From assembly GCF_038784515.1 (NCBI RefSeq), contig NZ_CP152376.1, positions 1,116,001 through 1,180,000 on the forward strand: a stretch of DNA of 64,000 bases, written 5' to 3'. The notes under the pieces were generated by a model that was not told the origin of the DNA, searched no databases, and was given only the letters and a program-made list of their open reading frames with translations. The DNA is from Rhodoferax sp. GW822-FHT02A01 (GTDB taxonomy: Bacteria > Pseudomonadota > Gammaproteobacteria > Burkholderiales > Burkholderiaceae_C). Shown here piece by piece: positions 31,064-42,100 of this stretch (its first letter is position 1; every line of letters begins with the position of its first letter). The position numbers and the translations under genes were made by a program.

Positions 31064-33166
31064 TTACTTGGCGCGCGATGCCATGATGGCTTCGGACACG
31101 TTACGCGGGGCTTCTGCGTAGTGCTTGAATTCCATCGTGTAGGTCGCACGACCTTGCGACATGGAGCGCAGAGTGGTGGAGTAGCCGAACATTTCGGACA
31201 GGGGCACTTCAGCCTTGATGGCCTTGCCACCACCGACCATGTCGTCCATGCCTTGCACCATGCCGCGGCGTGAGGACAGGTCGCCCATCACGTTACCGGC
31301 GTAGTCTTCAGGCGTTTCCACTTCCACAGCCATCATGGGCTCCAGAATCACGGGGTTGGCCTTGCGGCAGGCTTCCTTGAAACCGAAGATGGCAGCCATC
31401 TTGAACGCGTTTTCGTTCGAGTCCACATCGTGGTAAGAACCGAATGTCAGAGCAACCTTCACGTCCACCACAGGGTAGCCAGCCAAAACGCCCTGGTTCA
31501 AGGCCTCGATCACACCCTTCTCAACCGCAGGGATGTACTCGCGAGGAACCACACCGCCCTTGATTTCGTCCAGGAACTCAAAGCCCTTGCCGGCTTCGTT
31601 GGGCTCCACACGGAACACCACGTGACCGTACTGGCCCTTACCACCGGACTGGCGCACAAACTTACCTTCCACATCGGCAACACCCTTGCGGATGGTTTCG
31701 CGGTATGCAACCTGGGGCTTGCCCACATTGGCCTCCACGCCGAATTCGCGCTTCATACGGTCCACGATGATTTCCAGGTGCAATTCACCCTGGCCGCCAA
31801 TAATGGTCTGGCCGGACTCTTCGTCGGTTTGCACGCGGAACGAAGGATCTTCGGCAGCCAGACGGCTCAGGGCAATACCCATCTTTTCCTGGTCGGCCTT
31901 GGACTTGGGTTCTACAGCCTGACGAATCACGGAATCAGGGAACACCATGCGCTCCAGGGTGATCACAGCATTTGGATCACACAGGGTTTCGCCGGTTGTC
32001 ACGTCTTTCAGGCCCACGCAGGCAGCGATGTCACCGGCGCGGATTTCTTCCACTTCTTCACGGTTGTTGGCGTGCATCTGCACGATACGGCCGATACGCT
32101 CTTTCTTGCCACGCACCGCGTTGTAGACGGTGTCGCCCTTCTTCAGAACGCCGGAGTACACACGCACAAACGTCAGCTGACCCACAAACGGGTCGGTCAT
32201 CAGCTTGAACGCCAGGGCGGCAAACTTCTCGTTATCGTCAGCCTTGCGGGTGGTTTCCTTTTCGTCTTCGTCAAAGCCCTTGATGGCCTTCACGTCCAGC
32301 GGGGAAGGCATCAGTTCAATAACGGCGTCCAGCATGCGTTGCACGCCCTTGTTCTTGAACGCGGTACCGCACAGCATGGGCTGGATTTCGCCAGCAATGG
32401 TACGTGCACGCAGACCTGCGGTGATCTCTTCTTCAGACAGATCGCCTTCTTCCAGGTACTTGTTCATCAGCTCTTCGGTGGCTTCAGCTGCGGCTTCGAC
32501 CATCTTTTCGCGCCACTCTTTGGCGGTAGCCAGAAGTTCGGCAGGGATTTCTTCGAAGGTGAACTTCATGCCCTGAGATGCTTCATCCCAGATGATGGCC
32601 TTCATCTTGCGCAGGTCAACCACACCGGTGAAGTTTTCTTCAGCACCGATTGGAATCACGATAGGCACTGGGCTGGCCTTCAGGCGCAGCTTCATCTGTT
32701 CCACGACCTTGAAGAAGTTGGCGCCGGTACGGTCCATCTTGTTCACAAAAGCCAGACGAGGAACCTTGTACTTGTTAGCCTGACGCCACACGGTTTCAGA
32801 CTGGGGCTGCACGCCACCCACAGCGCAGTACACCATGCAAGCACCGTCCAGCACGCGCATGGAACGCTCCACTTCAATCGTGAAGTCCACGTGTCCGGGG
32901 GTATCAATGATGTTGATGCGGTGCTCAGGGAAGGAAGTGTCCATACCCTTCCAGAAGCAGGTCGTCGCAGCAGAAGTAATGGTAATGCCGCGCTCTTGCT
33001 CTTGCTCCATCCAGTCCATGGTGGCCGCGCCATCGTGCACTTCGCCAATCTTGTGATTCACGCCGGTGTAGAAAAGAATACGCTCGGTGGTAGTGGTTTT
33101 GCCGGCGTCAATGTGCGCAGAAATACCGATATTGCGGTAGCGCTCAATGGGAGTAGTGCGAGCCAT
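31064..33166 (-). CDS. fusA: Elongation factor G
   Basis: 700 aa; G1 [10 protein letters not shown]3 DTPGHVDF, G4 NKMDRTGA; domain IV segment [14 protein letters not shown]. Complete. Confidence 0.98.
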   Translation of the reverse strand: MARTTPIERYRNIGISAHIDAGKTTTTERILFYTGVNHKIGEVHDGAATMDWMEQEQERGITITSAATTCFWKGMDTSFPEHRINIIDTPGHVDFTIEVERSMRVLDGACMVYCAVGGVQPQSETVWRQANKYKVPRLAFVNKMDRTGANFFKVVEQMKLRLKASPVPIVIPIGAEENFTGVVDLRKMKAIIWDEASQGMKFTFEEIPAELLATAKEWREKMVEAAAEATEELMNKYLEEGDLSEEEITAGLRARTIAGEIQPMLCGTAFKNKGVQRMLDAVIELMPSPLDVKAIKGFDEDEKETTRKADDNEKFAALAFKLMTDPFVGQLTFVRVYSGVLKKGDTVYNAVRGKKERIGRIVQMHANNREEVEEIRAGDIAACVGLKDVTTGETLCDPNAVITLERMVFPDSVIRQAVEPKSKADQEKMGIALSRLAAEDPSFRVQTDEESGQTIIGGQGELHLEIIVDRMKREFGVEANVGKPQVAYRETIRKGVADVEGKFVRQSGGKGQYGHVVFRVEPNEAGKGFEFLDEIKGGVVPREYIPAVEKGVIEALNQGVLAGYPVVDVKVALTFGSYHDVDSNENAFKMAAIFGFKEACRKANPVILEPMMAVEVETPEDYAGNVMGDLSSRRGMVQGMDDMVGGGKAIKAEVPLSEMFGYSTTLRSMSQGRATYTMEFKHYAEAPRNVSEAIMASRAK

Positions 33167-33255
33167 GATGGATCCTTGGTTGGTCTAGTCGGAGAACAGT
33201 CGTGCCGCATCGGACGGCGCAACAAGGGATCCAAGAGTTTGAATCCCTTTTATGA

Positions 33256-33303
33256 CAGTGCACATGCACTGCCACTTTGCGACAGCATCCGACAACCGGA
33301 TGC
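33256..33303 (-). promoter_or_regulatory. Paired hairpins between rpsG and fusA
   Basis: CAGTGCA-CA-TGCACTG (33256-33271) and GCATCCG/CGGATGC (33285-33303) lie within the 155-bp rpsG-fusA gap. They could modulate downstream expression or transcript processing; no T run follows. Confidence 0.35.
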
Positions 33304-33321
33304 CGCCGCTTTCGCTTCTTC

Positions 33322-33795
33322 TTAGAAGCGGAAGTGAGAGAAGGCCTTGTTGGCTTCAGCCATGCGGTGAACTTCATCACGCTTTTTCATGGCGCCGCCA
33401 CGGCCTTCGGTTGCTTCGAGCAACTCGTTGGCCAGACGTTGAGCCATGGACTTTTCGCCACGCTTGCGTGCGGCTTCCTTGATCCAACGCATGGACAGAG
33501 CCAGACGACGGACAGGGCGCACTTCCACCGGAACCTGGTAGTTGGCACCACCCACGCGGCGGGATTTCACTTCCACCATGGGTTTGACGTTGTTGATGGC
33601 AACGCTGAATGCTTCCACCGGATCTTTATCGGGGTGCTTCTTTTCGATGAGTTCCAGTGCACCGTAGATGATGCGCTCTGCAACAGCTTTCTTGCCGCCT
33701 TCCATGATCACGTTCATGAATTTGGACAGCTCTACATTGCCGAACTTGGGATCCGGCAGGATTTCACGTTTAGGGACTTCGCGACGACGTGGCAT
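33322..33795 (-). CDS. rpsG: 30S ribosomal protein S7
   Basis: 157 aa; [42 protein letters not shown]. Complete. Confidence 0.97.
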   Translation of the reverse strand: MPRRREVPKREILPDPKFGNVELSKFMNVIMEGGKKAVAERIIYGALELIEKKHPDKDPVEAFSVAINNVKPMVEVKSRRVGGANYQVPVEVRPVRRLALSMRWIKEAARKRGEKSMAQRLANELLEATEGRGGAMKKRDEVHRMAEANKAFSHFRF

Positions 33796-33946
33796 TTTTT
33801 CACCTCTTTGCTTCAGTTGGCACCTTTGCAGGCACCGCGAGAGTTAATCAATAAGACTCTCACTTACTCGACCCAAATAGCGGGTCACTACGTTTATTCG
33901 CCGCGCCACGCAGCAAACAAACACCTTGCATCTACAAATCCAGGGC

Positions 33947-34324
33947 TTATTTGGCCTTGGGCTTCTTGGCACCGTACTTGGAGCGGGCTTGCTTGCGGTC
34001 TTTCACGCCTTGCAAGTCCAGCGAGCCGCGGACGATGTGGTAACGCACACCTGGCAAGTCCTTGACACGACCGCCACGAACCAGCACCACGCTGTGCTCC
34101 TGCAGATTGTGGCCTTCACCGCCGATGTAGGAAATGACCTCAAAACCGTTGGTCAAGCGCACTTTGGCAACTTTACGCAGAGCGGAGTTAGGTTTCTTAG
34201 GCGTTGTGGTGTACACACGAGTGCACACACCCCGACGCTGCGGAGAGTTCTGCATCGCAGGACTCTTCGACTTGATGGTCTCGACCTCACGGCCTTGACG
34301 CACGAGCTGGTTAATGGTTGGCAT
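33947..34324 (-). CDS. rpsL: 30S ribosomal protein S12
   Basis: 125 aa. The two Lys positions whose mutation gives streptomycin resistance elsewhere are the sensitive type ([12 protein letters not shown] and [13 protein letters not shown]). First gene of the str operon. Confidence 0.97.
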   Translation of the reverse strand: MPTINQLVRQGREVETIKSKSPAMQNSPQRRGVCTRVYTTTPKKPNSALRKVAKVRLTNGFEVISYIGGEGHNLQEHSVVLVRGGRVKDLPGVRYHIVRGSLDLQGVKDRKQARSKYGAKKPKAK

Positions 34325-34395
34325 TGAAAAACGTCCCTAAACGTTTGAAACTAAATGAAAACGTGAATCCCTTCGGAATTTCCGAAAAGCCCTCG

Positions 34396-34424
34396 ACTGT
34401 ATCAGATCAGGGGTTATCCCGCAA
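34396..34424 (-). promoter_or_regulatory. Promoter of the str operon
   Basis: Minus strand TTGCGG, 17-nt spacer, TACAGT; about 72 nt upstream of rpsL. Good hexamers and ideal spacing. Confidence 0.6.
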
Positions 34425-34438
34425 GTCCGTGCGAAAAC

Positions 34439-35623
34439 CTACCGGATCCACAGACGCACGGAGTCCCAGGCGCGGCCCAGGATGCCGGCCTGCTCGACCC
34501 CATCCAACGCCACCAGCGGCACATCGACCACGAATAGGTCTCCTGCGGTAACGCGCAGCGTGCCGACTTGCTGCCCCTTGATGACCGGGGCTACCAGGGG
34601 ATCCTTGCGCAAGACCTGGGTTTTCACCTTGGTGGCGGTGCCGTTGGGCACGGCCACGATGATGGACTGGCTGCTGCCCAACCTCACCGTGGGCGAACTG
34701 CCTTTCCAGATGGCGGGCTCCACAACCGCTTGGTCAGCATTGAACAGCTTGACCGCCTCGAAAGCCGTGTAGCCCCAGTTCAGTAACTTCTGCGACTCAT
34801 TTGCACGTGCATTTTCACTCTCCGCGCCCAGAACGATTGACAGCAACCGACGGCTTCCGGTCGCAGCCGGTGTGCCCGGCGCTGCGCCGGCAGTGGCCAG
34901 ATTCGGAAAGTCACGTTTTGCGGTGGCAACCATGCAATAGCCTGCTGAATCCGTATGACCGGTCTTCAGACCATCCACAGTTGGATCGCGAAAAAGGAGC
35001 AGATTGCGGTTGCTGCTATTGGCCGCTGGCGTACCGGGATAGCGGTAATTCTTGATTGCGTAGTAGCCGACGTATTGCGGGAAATCGGCCATCAGACGGG
35101 TTGCAAGAATACCCAGATCGCGCGCCGTGGTGGTGTGACCCGCCTCGGTCATGCCTTCCGGGTTCTTGTAACTCGTGTTCTTCATACCCAGTGCCTTGGC
35201 CTGCGCATTCATCATTTGGACGAATTTTTCGACCGAGCCGCCCACACCTTCAGCCAACGCCACGGTGGCATCGTTGCCGCTTTGAACAATCATGCCCTGA
35301 ATCAAGTCCTCCACTGGCACCTGCATCTTGGGATCAATGAACATGCGGGAACCCGGCATCTTCCAGGCCCCCTCACTGACTCCAAAGGTTTGCTTGAGGT
35401 CAATCTTCCTGGATTTCAGTGCGTCGAACACCAGATAGGCCGACATCAGCTTGGTGAGTGATGCAGGCTCCACCGGTGCATCAATATCCTTCGCGGCCAG
35501 AACTTGGTTGGCTGTGATGTCCACCAACATATAGGCTCGAGCTGCCACTTCCGGCGGCTGGGGCATTTGCGCCGCCGCGGCGAAACTCAGAACAACCAAG
35601 AGAGCGGCCAGAAATAATTTCAT
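34439..35623 (-). CDS. dacC: D-alanyl-D-alanine carboxypeptidase (PBP5/6 type)
   Basis: 394 aa. Signal peptide (MKLFLAALLVVLSFAAAAQ). The penicillin-binding motifs are SLTKLM, SGNDATVAL and LKTGHTDSAG; the C-terminal beta domain (PBP5_C) ends in an amphipathic helix (ILGRAWDSVRLWIR) for membrane attachment. Trims peptidoglycan pentapeptides. The symbol is by family; dacA would be equally fair. Confidence 0.93.
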   Translation of the reverse strand: MKLFLAALLVVLSFAAAAQMPQPPEVAARAYMLVDITANQVLAAKDIDAPVEPASLTKLMSAYLVFDALKSRKIDLKQTFGVSEGAWKMPGSRMFIDPKMQVPVEDLIQGMIVQSGNDATVALAEGVGGSVEKFVQMMNAQAKALGMKNTSYKNPEGMTEAGHTTTARDLGILATRLMADFPQYVGYYAIKNYRYPGTPAANSSNRNLLLFRDPTVDGLKTGHTDSAGYCMVATAKRDFPNLATAGAAPGTPAATGSRRLLSIVLGAESENARANESQKLLNWGYTAFEAVKLFNADQAVVEPAIWKGSSPTVRLGSSQSIIVAVPNGTATKVKTQVLRKDPLVAPVIKGQQVGTLRVTAGDLFVVDVPLVALDGVEQAGILGRAWDSVRLWIR

Positions 35624-35666
35624 GGGATAAAAAAGGCCCGCAAAGGTTCCGATGGAATAAACGAAC

Positions 35667-36308
35667 TCACACAGGGGGTAGCGAACTCATGACGTGTCGG
35701 GCGACCAGCCCGCGCAACAGTGGCAATTGTCCGTGAAAGAAATGTTCGACCCCTGGAATTACAGTTACCGGAAGATTCTGGGGACGTGCCCAGTCCATCA
35801 CTGACGTTAGAGGCACCGTGTCGTCCACCTCACCGTGAACCACCAGCGTACGCGCATGCAGATCCGTGGCAATCGGTGCCACGCCAAAACGGCTGGCGGC
35901 AGTACCTACCAACACCAGTTTTTCGATGTCGCGATGCGGCCAAAGTTGCGCCACCGCCGTGCTGGTGACAAATGCCCCAAATGAAAATCCTGCAAGCGCC
36001 AAAGGCCCTTGGGGTGCCTGGTCTTCCAGAACGGCCAACAGGTCCTGCAACTCTCCGCGCCCTTCGTCGTACACCCCGGCACTACCGCCCACCCCACGGA
36101 AATTGAAGCGCACCGCACGCCAGCCACACTGCACAAAGGCGCGCGCCACGGTCTGCACCACCTTGTTGTCCATGGTGCCACCAAACAAAGGATGGGGATG
36201 GGCAATGATTGCCACGCCACGTACGGTTTCGCTGGCGGGCTCGTCCACCGCCGCTTCCAGTACACCCGCTGGACCCAGTAACGTGATTTTGCGTGTGGAA
36301 GCCTTCAC
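35667..36308 (-). CDS. Alpha/beta hydrolase (small-dienelactone-hydrolase-like)
   Basis: 213 aa. HPHPLFGGTMDNKVV and the nucleophile elbow AGFSFGAFVT, with Asp in HGEVDDTVPL and His in PGVEHFFHG completing the triad. Widespread in Burkholderiales; substrate unknown. Two bp from the ferredoxin gene, which precedes it on the same strand. Confidence 0.88.
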   Translation of the reverse strand: MKASTRKITLLGPAGVLEAAVDEPASETVRGVAIIAHPHPLFGGTMDNKVVQTVARAFVQCGWRAVRFNFRGVGGSAGVYDEGRGELQDLLAVLEDQAPQGPLALAGFSFGAFVTSTAVAQLWPHRDIEKLVLVGTAASRFGVAPIATDLHARTLVVHGEVDDTVPLTSVMDWARPQNLPVTVIPGVEHFFHGQLPLLRGLVARHVMSSLPPV

Positions 36309-36310
36309 AG

Positions 36311-36661
36311 TTACCGTCCCAGGTGTGGTGGGGTCAGCAGTCGCTCCACCACTTTGCCATTCTTGAGATGCGATTCGACGATCTCTTCAATATCGGCGTT
36401 GTCCACGTAGCTGTACCAGACTGCCTCGGGATAGATGACGGCCACCGGGCCTGCCGCACAGCGGTCCAGGCAACCGGCTTTGTTGACCCGCACCTGGCCC
36501 GGTCCATTCAGGCCCGCAGCCTTCACCAGGGACTTGCAGTGGTCGAAGGCCTCCTGGGCTTTGAACTGTGCACAACAAGCTTCACCGTTCTTGCGTTCGT
36601 TGAGGCAGAAAAAAATATGGCGCTCGTAATAGGAACGCGCAGTCGTAGTGGTTTCGGGCAT
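36311..36661 (-). CDS. Thioredoxin-fold 2Fe-2S ferredoxin
   Basis: 116 aa. Cys ligands in CLNERKNGEACC and NKAGCLDRCAAGP, the pattern of the shethna/NuoE-like thioredoxin-fold ferredoxins. Electron partner unknown. Between the hydrolase and the VanZ-like gene in a minus-strand run. Confidence 0.88.
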   Translation of the reverse strand: MPETTTTARSYYERHIFFCLNERKNGEACCAQFKAQEAFDHCKSLVKAAGLNGPGQVRVNKAGCLDRCAAGPVAVIYPEAVWYSYVDNADIEEIVESHLKNGKVVERLLTPPHLGR

Positions 36662-36670
36662 GACTCGATT

Positions 36671-37765
36671 TTAGGGATTCGGATTGCGGCGCCAGATCAT
36701 CGATACGGCATACACCAAAACGGCGTAAGGCCATAACCAACCCAACCATTGAGCAAGCCCGTTGAAGCGGACGAATCGCCCCTGTTCCCACTCTTGCAGA
36801 GTCTGTGCGAAATAGGGGTTCTCTGGAGCCTGATTCAGGATGCTCAAGTACAGCCCCAGCCCCAGCAGCACCAGCGCAGGACTGGCTCGCGCCGGCACAA
36901 ACGAAAGAAACGAAGCCAGAATGACCGCTGCCACCAAGGCCACCTGTGTGGGCAGGTCCAGCCAAGCCCAGGCATGGTCCGGCCCCCAGCTCAGCAGCGC
37001 GGAAAGCGCTGCTACCAACACACCCACGCCAATGAACAACGGCGCGAAAAGCAGCCGCCTGAAGCCCGGACGGATTACGCAAAAGCCCACCAGGCAAGGA
37101 ATCAACAGCCCCAGCAGAACACAGACCAGTTCGGCACTGGGAAGCAGGGGCTGCAACTCAACCTCCCGTACGGGAAGCCAGTCCAGAAACGGCGTATCGG
37201 CAAGCCGGTCTGCCAACTGCGCTTCGATCCGTTCAAAGATCTGCCCCAGTCCAAACGGAACTGCAGGCGGAAACAGGAGCGCCAGCGGCCAGGTTGCAAT
37301 CAGCACAACGCCACCACGATACGACTCGAAAAACCAGCGCTTGCGAAAGTCAGTCCAGCGATCTATCGCCCCCCACCGCTCCAAACCCAACGTGATGAAG
37401 GCACCGACCCAGGCTCCGGCCGAATTGAGCAGCCAGTCTTCGCGCGAAGCCACGCGCACAGGCAGGTAGCTTTGCAGGGTTTCCATTCCCAGGGAAAGCA
37501 GCGAGGCGCAAAGAAAAGTCAGCATCAGCGGGTGCCTCAGACGCCCGGACCGCAGCGCGCTCAGCATCAACAGGCCGCCAAACGGAATGTAGCCCGCCAC
37601 ATTGACTGCCACATCAAATCCAGTCCAATACCGAGGCCAGGGCGCCAGCAAGAACGCCCAGGCGTCTATCCCCTGATCGCGCCAGTCTGCAAATGGATAA
37701 AGGCTGGCGTAGACAATCAGCACCGCATACATCAACGCCAGTGGCGTGGCCGCGGTCTTGTGCAT
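36671..37765 (-). CDS. VanZ-family membrane protein
   Basis: 364 aa, about ten hydrophobic helices. The N-terminal third (YPFADWRDQGIDAWAFL ... GWDVAVNVAGYIPFGGLL-like and SRLEDWLLNSAGAWVGA) is a VanZ domain. VanZ confers low-level teicoplanin resistance in enterococci; in proteobacteria the role is unknown. The C-terminal half is additional membrane sequence. Confidence 0.82.
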   Translation of the reverse strand: MHKTAATPLALMYAVLIVYASLYPFADWRDQGIDAWAFLLAPWPRYWTGFDVAVNVAGYIPFGGLLMLSALRSGRLRHPLMLTFLCASLLSLGMETLQSYLPVRVASREDWLLNSAGAWVGAFITLGLERWGAIDRWTDFRKRWFFESYRGGVVLIATWPLALLFPPAVPFGLGQIFERIEAQLADRLADTPFLDWLPVREVELQPLLPSAELVCVLLGLLIPCLVGFCVIRPGFRRLLFAPLFIGVGVLVAALSALLSWGPDHAWAWLDLPTQVALVAAVILASFLSFVPARASPALVLLGLGLYLSILNQAPENPYFAQTLQEWEQGRFVRFNGLAQWLGWLWPYAVLVYAVSMIWRRNPNP

Positions 37766-37776
37766 GGCAGACAGCC

Positions 37777-38217
37777 TCAGAACGGCTTGACAACTACCAA
37801 GATGACGATGGCAGTCAGCAGCAGCACAGGGATCTCGTTGAACCAGCGGAACCAGACGTGGCCGTGCGCCTCACGCCCCACTTCGAAACTGCGCAGGATG
37901 AAGGCACACACGACGTGGTACGCCACGGCCAGCACGACCAGGAACAACTTGATGTGCATCCAGCCCATTCCTTGACCATTGCCCATGCCATATGCAAAAC
38001 CGTAAAGCCCCCAAGTCCACAGGCCAAAACCCAGCGCCGGCACCATCAGCATGTGGCTGAAGCGCATCAGCTTGCGGGCCATCAACATCAGACGGGCGAA
38101 CTCAGCGTCCGAGCCCTTGGGGACCATGGCCAGATTGACAAAAATGCGCGGAAGGTAGAACAGCCCGGCAAACCAGCTGGCCACAAAGACTATGTGAAAG
38201 GACTTTATCCAGAGCAT
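37777..38217 (-). CDS. hemJ: Protoporphyrinogen IX oxidase HemJ (CopD-like membrane protein)
   Basis: 146 aa with four helices, the standard HemJ length. MLWIKSFHIVFVASWFAGLFYLPRIFVNLA carries the conserved His near residue 9, and MHIKLFLVVLAVAYH carries the conserved Lys. HemJ performs the sixth step of heme synthesis in many bacteria lacking HemG/HemY. Divergent placement next to hemB supports this over a generic CopD assignment. The start at 38217 drops an upstream extension that overlaps the small-RNA terminator. Confidence 0.85.
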   Translation of the reverse strand: MLWIKSFHIVFVASWFAGLFYLPRIFVNLAMVPKGSDAEFARLMLMARKLMRFSHMLMVPALGFGLWTWGLYGFAYGMGNGQGMGWMHIKLFLVVLAVAYHVVCAFILRSFEVGREAHGHVWFRWFNEIPVLLLTAIVILVVVKPF

Positions 38218-38248
38218 GGTTTTCAGTGTAGGCCATATCGGCAATGGC

Positions 38249-38277
38249 AAAAAAAACCCCAGCACAAGGGCTGGGGT
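38249..38277 (-). terminator. Intrinsic terminator of the candidate small RNA
   Basis: 8-bp perfect GC-rich stem, 6-nt loop and eight Ts on the minus strand; textbook form, located upstream of hemJ where no protein gene would need it. Confidence 0.85.
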
Positions 38278-38350
38278 AGCAAGCCTATTTGCTGTCACAC
38301 ATCAAGGCCCCGCTCAGGGAGGAAAAGCGGGAGGTAGCAAGCTACCCGGC
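38249..38350 (-). ncRNA. Candidate ~100-nt small RNA with an anti-Shine-Dalgarno loop
   Basis: Three hairpins in a row on the minus strand: GGTAG-CTTG-CTACC (38333-38346); CCCGCT/AGCGGG (38309-38331) with an 11-nt loop containing TTTCCTCCC; and an intrinsic terminator ACCCCAGC/GCTGGGGT followed by T8 (38249-38277). A sigma70-like promoter lies directly upstream (38355-38383). The loop is complementary to ribosome binding sites. The transcript ends about 30 nt before hemJ, so it is separate from it. Not matched to any named family by me. Confidence 0.6.
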
Positions 38351-38354
38351 GCTG

Positions 38355-38383
38355 AATTTAACAATTTTCACATTGCCGCACAA
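38355..38383 (-). promoter_or_regulatory. Promoter of the candidate small RNA
   Basis: TTGTGC, 17-nt spacer, TAAATT on the minus strand; predicted start near 38349. Confidence 0.5.
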
Positions 38384-38486
38384 GCATTTTTTTCAAATAC
38401 CCATGCGACTCTGTCTGCTATTTCTTCCCTTTACATGACTCCAAACCGATGTTGCATCGCAGTACAAACTGCGCCATCACACATGA

Positions 38487-39542
<1,056 letters not shown>

Positions 39543-39572
39543 CCCCGGCCGCCGCCCAGCGAGAGCCAGACC

Positions 39573-40700
39573 ATGCGCATCTTTCAGATCCAAAGCACGG
39601 GCGCAATGGAGGGCGGGGACTTGCAAAGCCTGTTGCAGGCGGACCCGCCCGCCAACGGGTTCGTCTGGATCAGCTGCACCCGCAAGGAATTTGAAACACA
39701 GCTGAGCACCATCCAGTCGGTGTTGCAGACACTGTGTGGCCAGGCCCTGCTGGACCTGCACGTATCCGACCTGCTGAACCAGCAGTTGCCCTCCCACTAC
39801 GACTACACCTCGCAATATGACATGGTGGTGTTCCGACGCCTGGCGACCTCCCACGCCACCGCCACGCGCGTGGAAGGCGGCGTCAAACCGGCTTTGGCAT
39901 TGGCCAAGGGTGGGCCGCCCATCCTGCGGCGCATAGATACCAATCCGGTGGGGTTTGCGGTGTTTGATCGCGTGTTGCTGACCGTCCATCCCGAAGACTG
40001 TCTGGTTCGAGATGCTTATGCGAGCAAGCTGACCCAGGTCGGCGGCAGCCCCGATCTGCGCGTCACGGGCACGCGTTTCCCGGGCAGCCCGGCGGACTTG
40101 ATGCTGCGCATTGTCAATCTGATGGTGGACGGCTATCTGGCCCTGCGCCGGGAAATGACGCACCAGCTGGACCATTGGCAGACCGAGCTGCTCAGCCCCA
40201 AGGCACGCTTTGCGAACTGGGGAGCGCTGTTGGATGCACGTCTCGCATTGCACCAACTGGACGAGATCTGTGAAGACCAGCATGCCTGCATCCAGGACTG
40301 GATCGAGGCCATCAAGACCTGGCCGGACGCCGACACGCCGGCAGATGCGCGCGAACGCGAATTGCTGCAGGTGCGCAGCCGCGATGTGCTGGAGCATATT
40401 GAGCGCGTAGTGCACCACGTGCGCCGCCTGGAACAGAGCGCCGAAACCGCGGTGCAGATGCACTTCAGCGCGCAGAGCCACCGCACCAATGACATCATGC
40501 GCACGCTCACGGCGCTGACCGCCATCTTCCTGCCATTGAATCTGATCGCCGCCATATTCGGCATGAACTTTGACTCCATCCCGCTGCTCCATGTGCACAG
40601 CGGTTTCTGGTGGGCCATGGGCAGCATGGTCACCATTGCAGCTGCTCTGAGTCTGGTGTTTTGGCGCAAGCGATACATCTCGCGCACGGCCTCGCACTGA
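39573..40700 (+). CDS. CorA-family divalent metal transporter (ZntB-like)
   Basis: 375 aa. A cytoplasmic alpha/beta domain and long helices are followed by two C-terminal membrane helices with the signature GMNFDS between them (IFGMNFDSIPLL). CorA-type channels carry Mg2+ or Ni/Co; ZntB carries Zn2+. Selectivity cannot be read here. Thirty bp after hemB. Confidence 0.87.
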   Translation: MRIFQIQSTGAMEGGDLQSLLQADPPANGFVWISCTRKEFETQLSTIQSVLQTLCGQALLDLHVSDLLNQQLPSHYDYTSQYDMVVFRRLATSHATATRVEGGVKPALALAKGGPPILRRIDTNPVGFAVFDRVLLTVHPEDCLVRDAYASKLTQVGGSPDLRVTGTRFPGSPADLMLRIVNLMVDGYLALRREMTHQLDHWQTELLSPKARFANWGALLDARLALHQLDEICEDQHACIQDWIEAIKTWPDADTPADARERELLQVRSRDVLEHIERVVHHVRRLEQSAETAVQMHFSAQSHRTNDIMRTLTALTAIFLPLNLIAAIFGMNFDSIPLLHVHSGFWWAMGSMVTIAAALSLVFWRKRYISRTASH

Positions 40701-40746
40701 AATGGACAGTGCATTTGCATAGGGCATTCCCTAGTGCGCACTGGCC

Positions 40747-40769
40747 TTGTCGCAGATTGACAATCTGAC
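40747..40769. promoter_or_regulatory. Candidate operator upstream of the choline/betaine transporter operon
   Basis: Inverted repeat TTGTC-N7-GACAA (40747-40763) followed by CTGAC, 120 bp before the ATPase gene. It shares GTCGC and CTGAC elements with the palindromes at 45094-45128. Confidence 0.45.
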
Positions 40770-40885
40770 GGCGCATTTTGGGGTTTGGTTGCGTTTTGTG
40801 CGGCTAGCATGGCCCGCTTCATGCATAGAGAAGGGCGCTGTAGCCCAAAGCTGCAACAAACCCAACGAACCAGAGGACAAGCGCA

Positions 40886-42100
40886 GTGGTCGAAAAAGTC
40901 GTCGTCAAGAATCTCTACAAAATATTTGGCCATAGCCCGGAACTGGCCATGCAGATGCTGCAACGGGGCCAGAGCAAGGACCAGATCTTTCAGCAAACCG
41001 GCATGGTGGTCGGGGTCAAGGATGCCAACTTCCACGTCAATGAGGGCGAGATCTTTGTGCTCATGGGCCTCTCCGGTTCCGGCAAATCCACCCTGATCCG
41101 CCTGCTCAACCGTCTGGTCGACCCCACGCACGGGCAGATTCTGGTGGGCGGCCACGACGTTGCCACCATGAGCAAGCAGGCATTGATCAACCTGCGCCGC
41201 AAGGACTTGGCCATGGTGTTCCAGTCGTTTGCGCTATTGCCTCACCTCTCGGTTTTGCGCAATACCGCCTTCGGCCTGGAAGTCGCCGGCGTGGATCGCA
41301 AGACGCGCGAAAAACGCGCCATGGAAGTGCTGGACCAGGTGGGCCTGAAAGCCTTTGCCCAGCGTATGCCCGCCGAACTGTCTGGCGGCATGCAGCAGCG
41401 CGTCGGTCTGGCGCGTGCGTTGGCGGTAGACCCGTCACTCATGCTGATGGACGAAGCTTTTTCAGCCCTGGACCCACTCAAGCGCACCGAGATGCAGGAA
41501 CTGCTGCTCAAGCTGCAGGCTGAGCAACAGCGCACCATCGTCTTCGTCTCGCACGACCTGGACGAAGCCTTTCACATCGGCAACCGCATTGCCATCATGG
41601 AAGGCGGTCGCATTGTGCAGATCGGCACGCCCGATGAAATCCTGCGCAACCCCAGCGACGAATATGTGCGCGCCTTCTTCAAGGGCGTGGACGTCAACAA
41701 GTACCTGGTCGCCAAGGACGTGGCCAGCGCGGACGAGACCCTGGTCTTCCAACCCGGTGCCGACGCCAAAGCCGATATGCGCACCGCCATCGCGAAACTG
41801 CGCGAAACGCAACGCCACTATGCTTTTGCCGTAGGCAACGATGGGCGGCTGCTGGGCACGGTTTCCATCGACTCCATGTTCCGCGCGCTGGAAGCCGACT
41901 CCAACCATCTGGCGGCAGCCTTCCTGCAACACATTGCCTCGGTTCCCTCCACCATGGTGCTCAAGGAACTGATCGGGCGCCTGGTGCGCAACCCGGTGCC
42001 ATTGCCCGTGGTGGACGCCAACAATATCTATCTGGGCGCCGTGACCCAGACCATCTTGCTGAAAAAACTCGTAGAAGAAGTAGAGGCCACCCATGAGTGA
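40886..42100 (+). CDS. choV: Choline/glycine-betaine ABC transporter, ATP-binding subunit
   Basis: 404 aa. Walker A GLSGSGKST, signature LSGGMQQRVG, Walker B LMLMDEAFSAL; the C-terminal ~120 residues form tandem CBS domains as in ProV/OpuAA, which sense ionic strength. GTG start at 40886 with AGAGG upstream. Overlaps the permease gene by 8 bp. Named choV because the matching binding protein (51472) looks choline-type; betaine or proline betaine remain possible. Confidence 0.88.
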   Translation: MVEKVVVKNLYKIFGHSPELAMQMLQRGQSKDQIFQQTGMVVGVKDANFHVNEGEIFVLMGLSGSGKSTLIRLLNRLVDPTHGQILVGGHDVATMSKQALINLRRKDLAMVFQSFALLPHLSVLRNTAFGLEVAGVDRKTREKRAMEVLDQVGLKAFAQRMPAELSGGMQQRVGLARALAVDPSLMLMDEAFSALDPLKRTEMQELLLKLQAEQQRTIVFVSHDLDEAFHIGNRIAIMEGGRIVQIGTPDEILRNPSDEYVRAFFKGVDVNKYLVAKDVASADETLVFQPGADAKADMRTAIAKLRETQRHYAFAVGNDGRLLGTVSIDSMFRALEADSNHLAAAFLQHIASVPSTMVLKELIGRLVRNPVPLPVVDANNIYLGAVTQTILLKKLVEEVEATHE

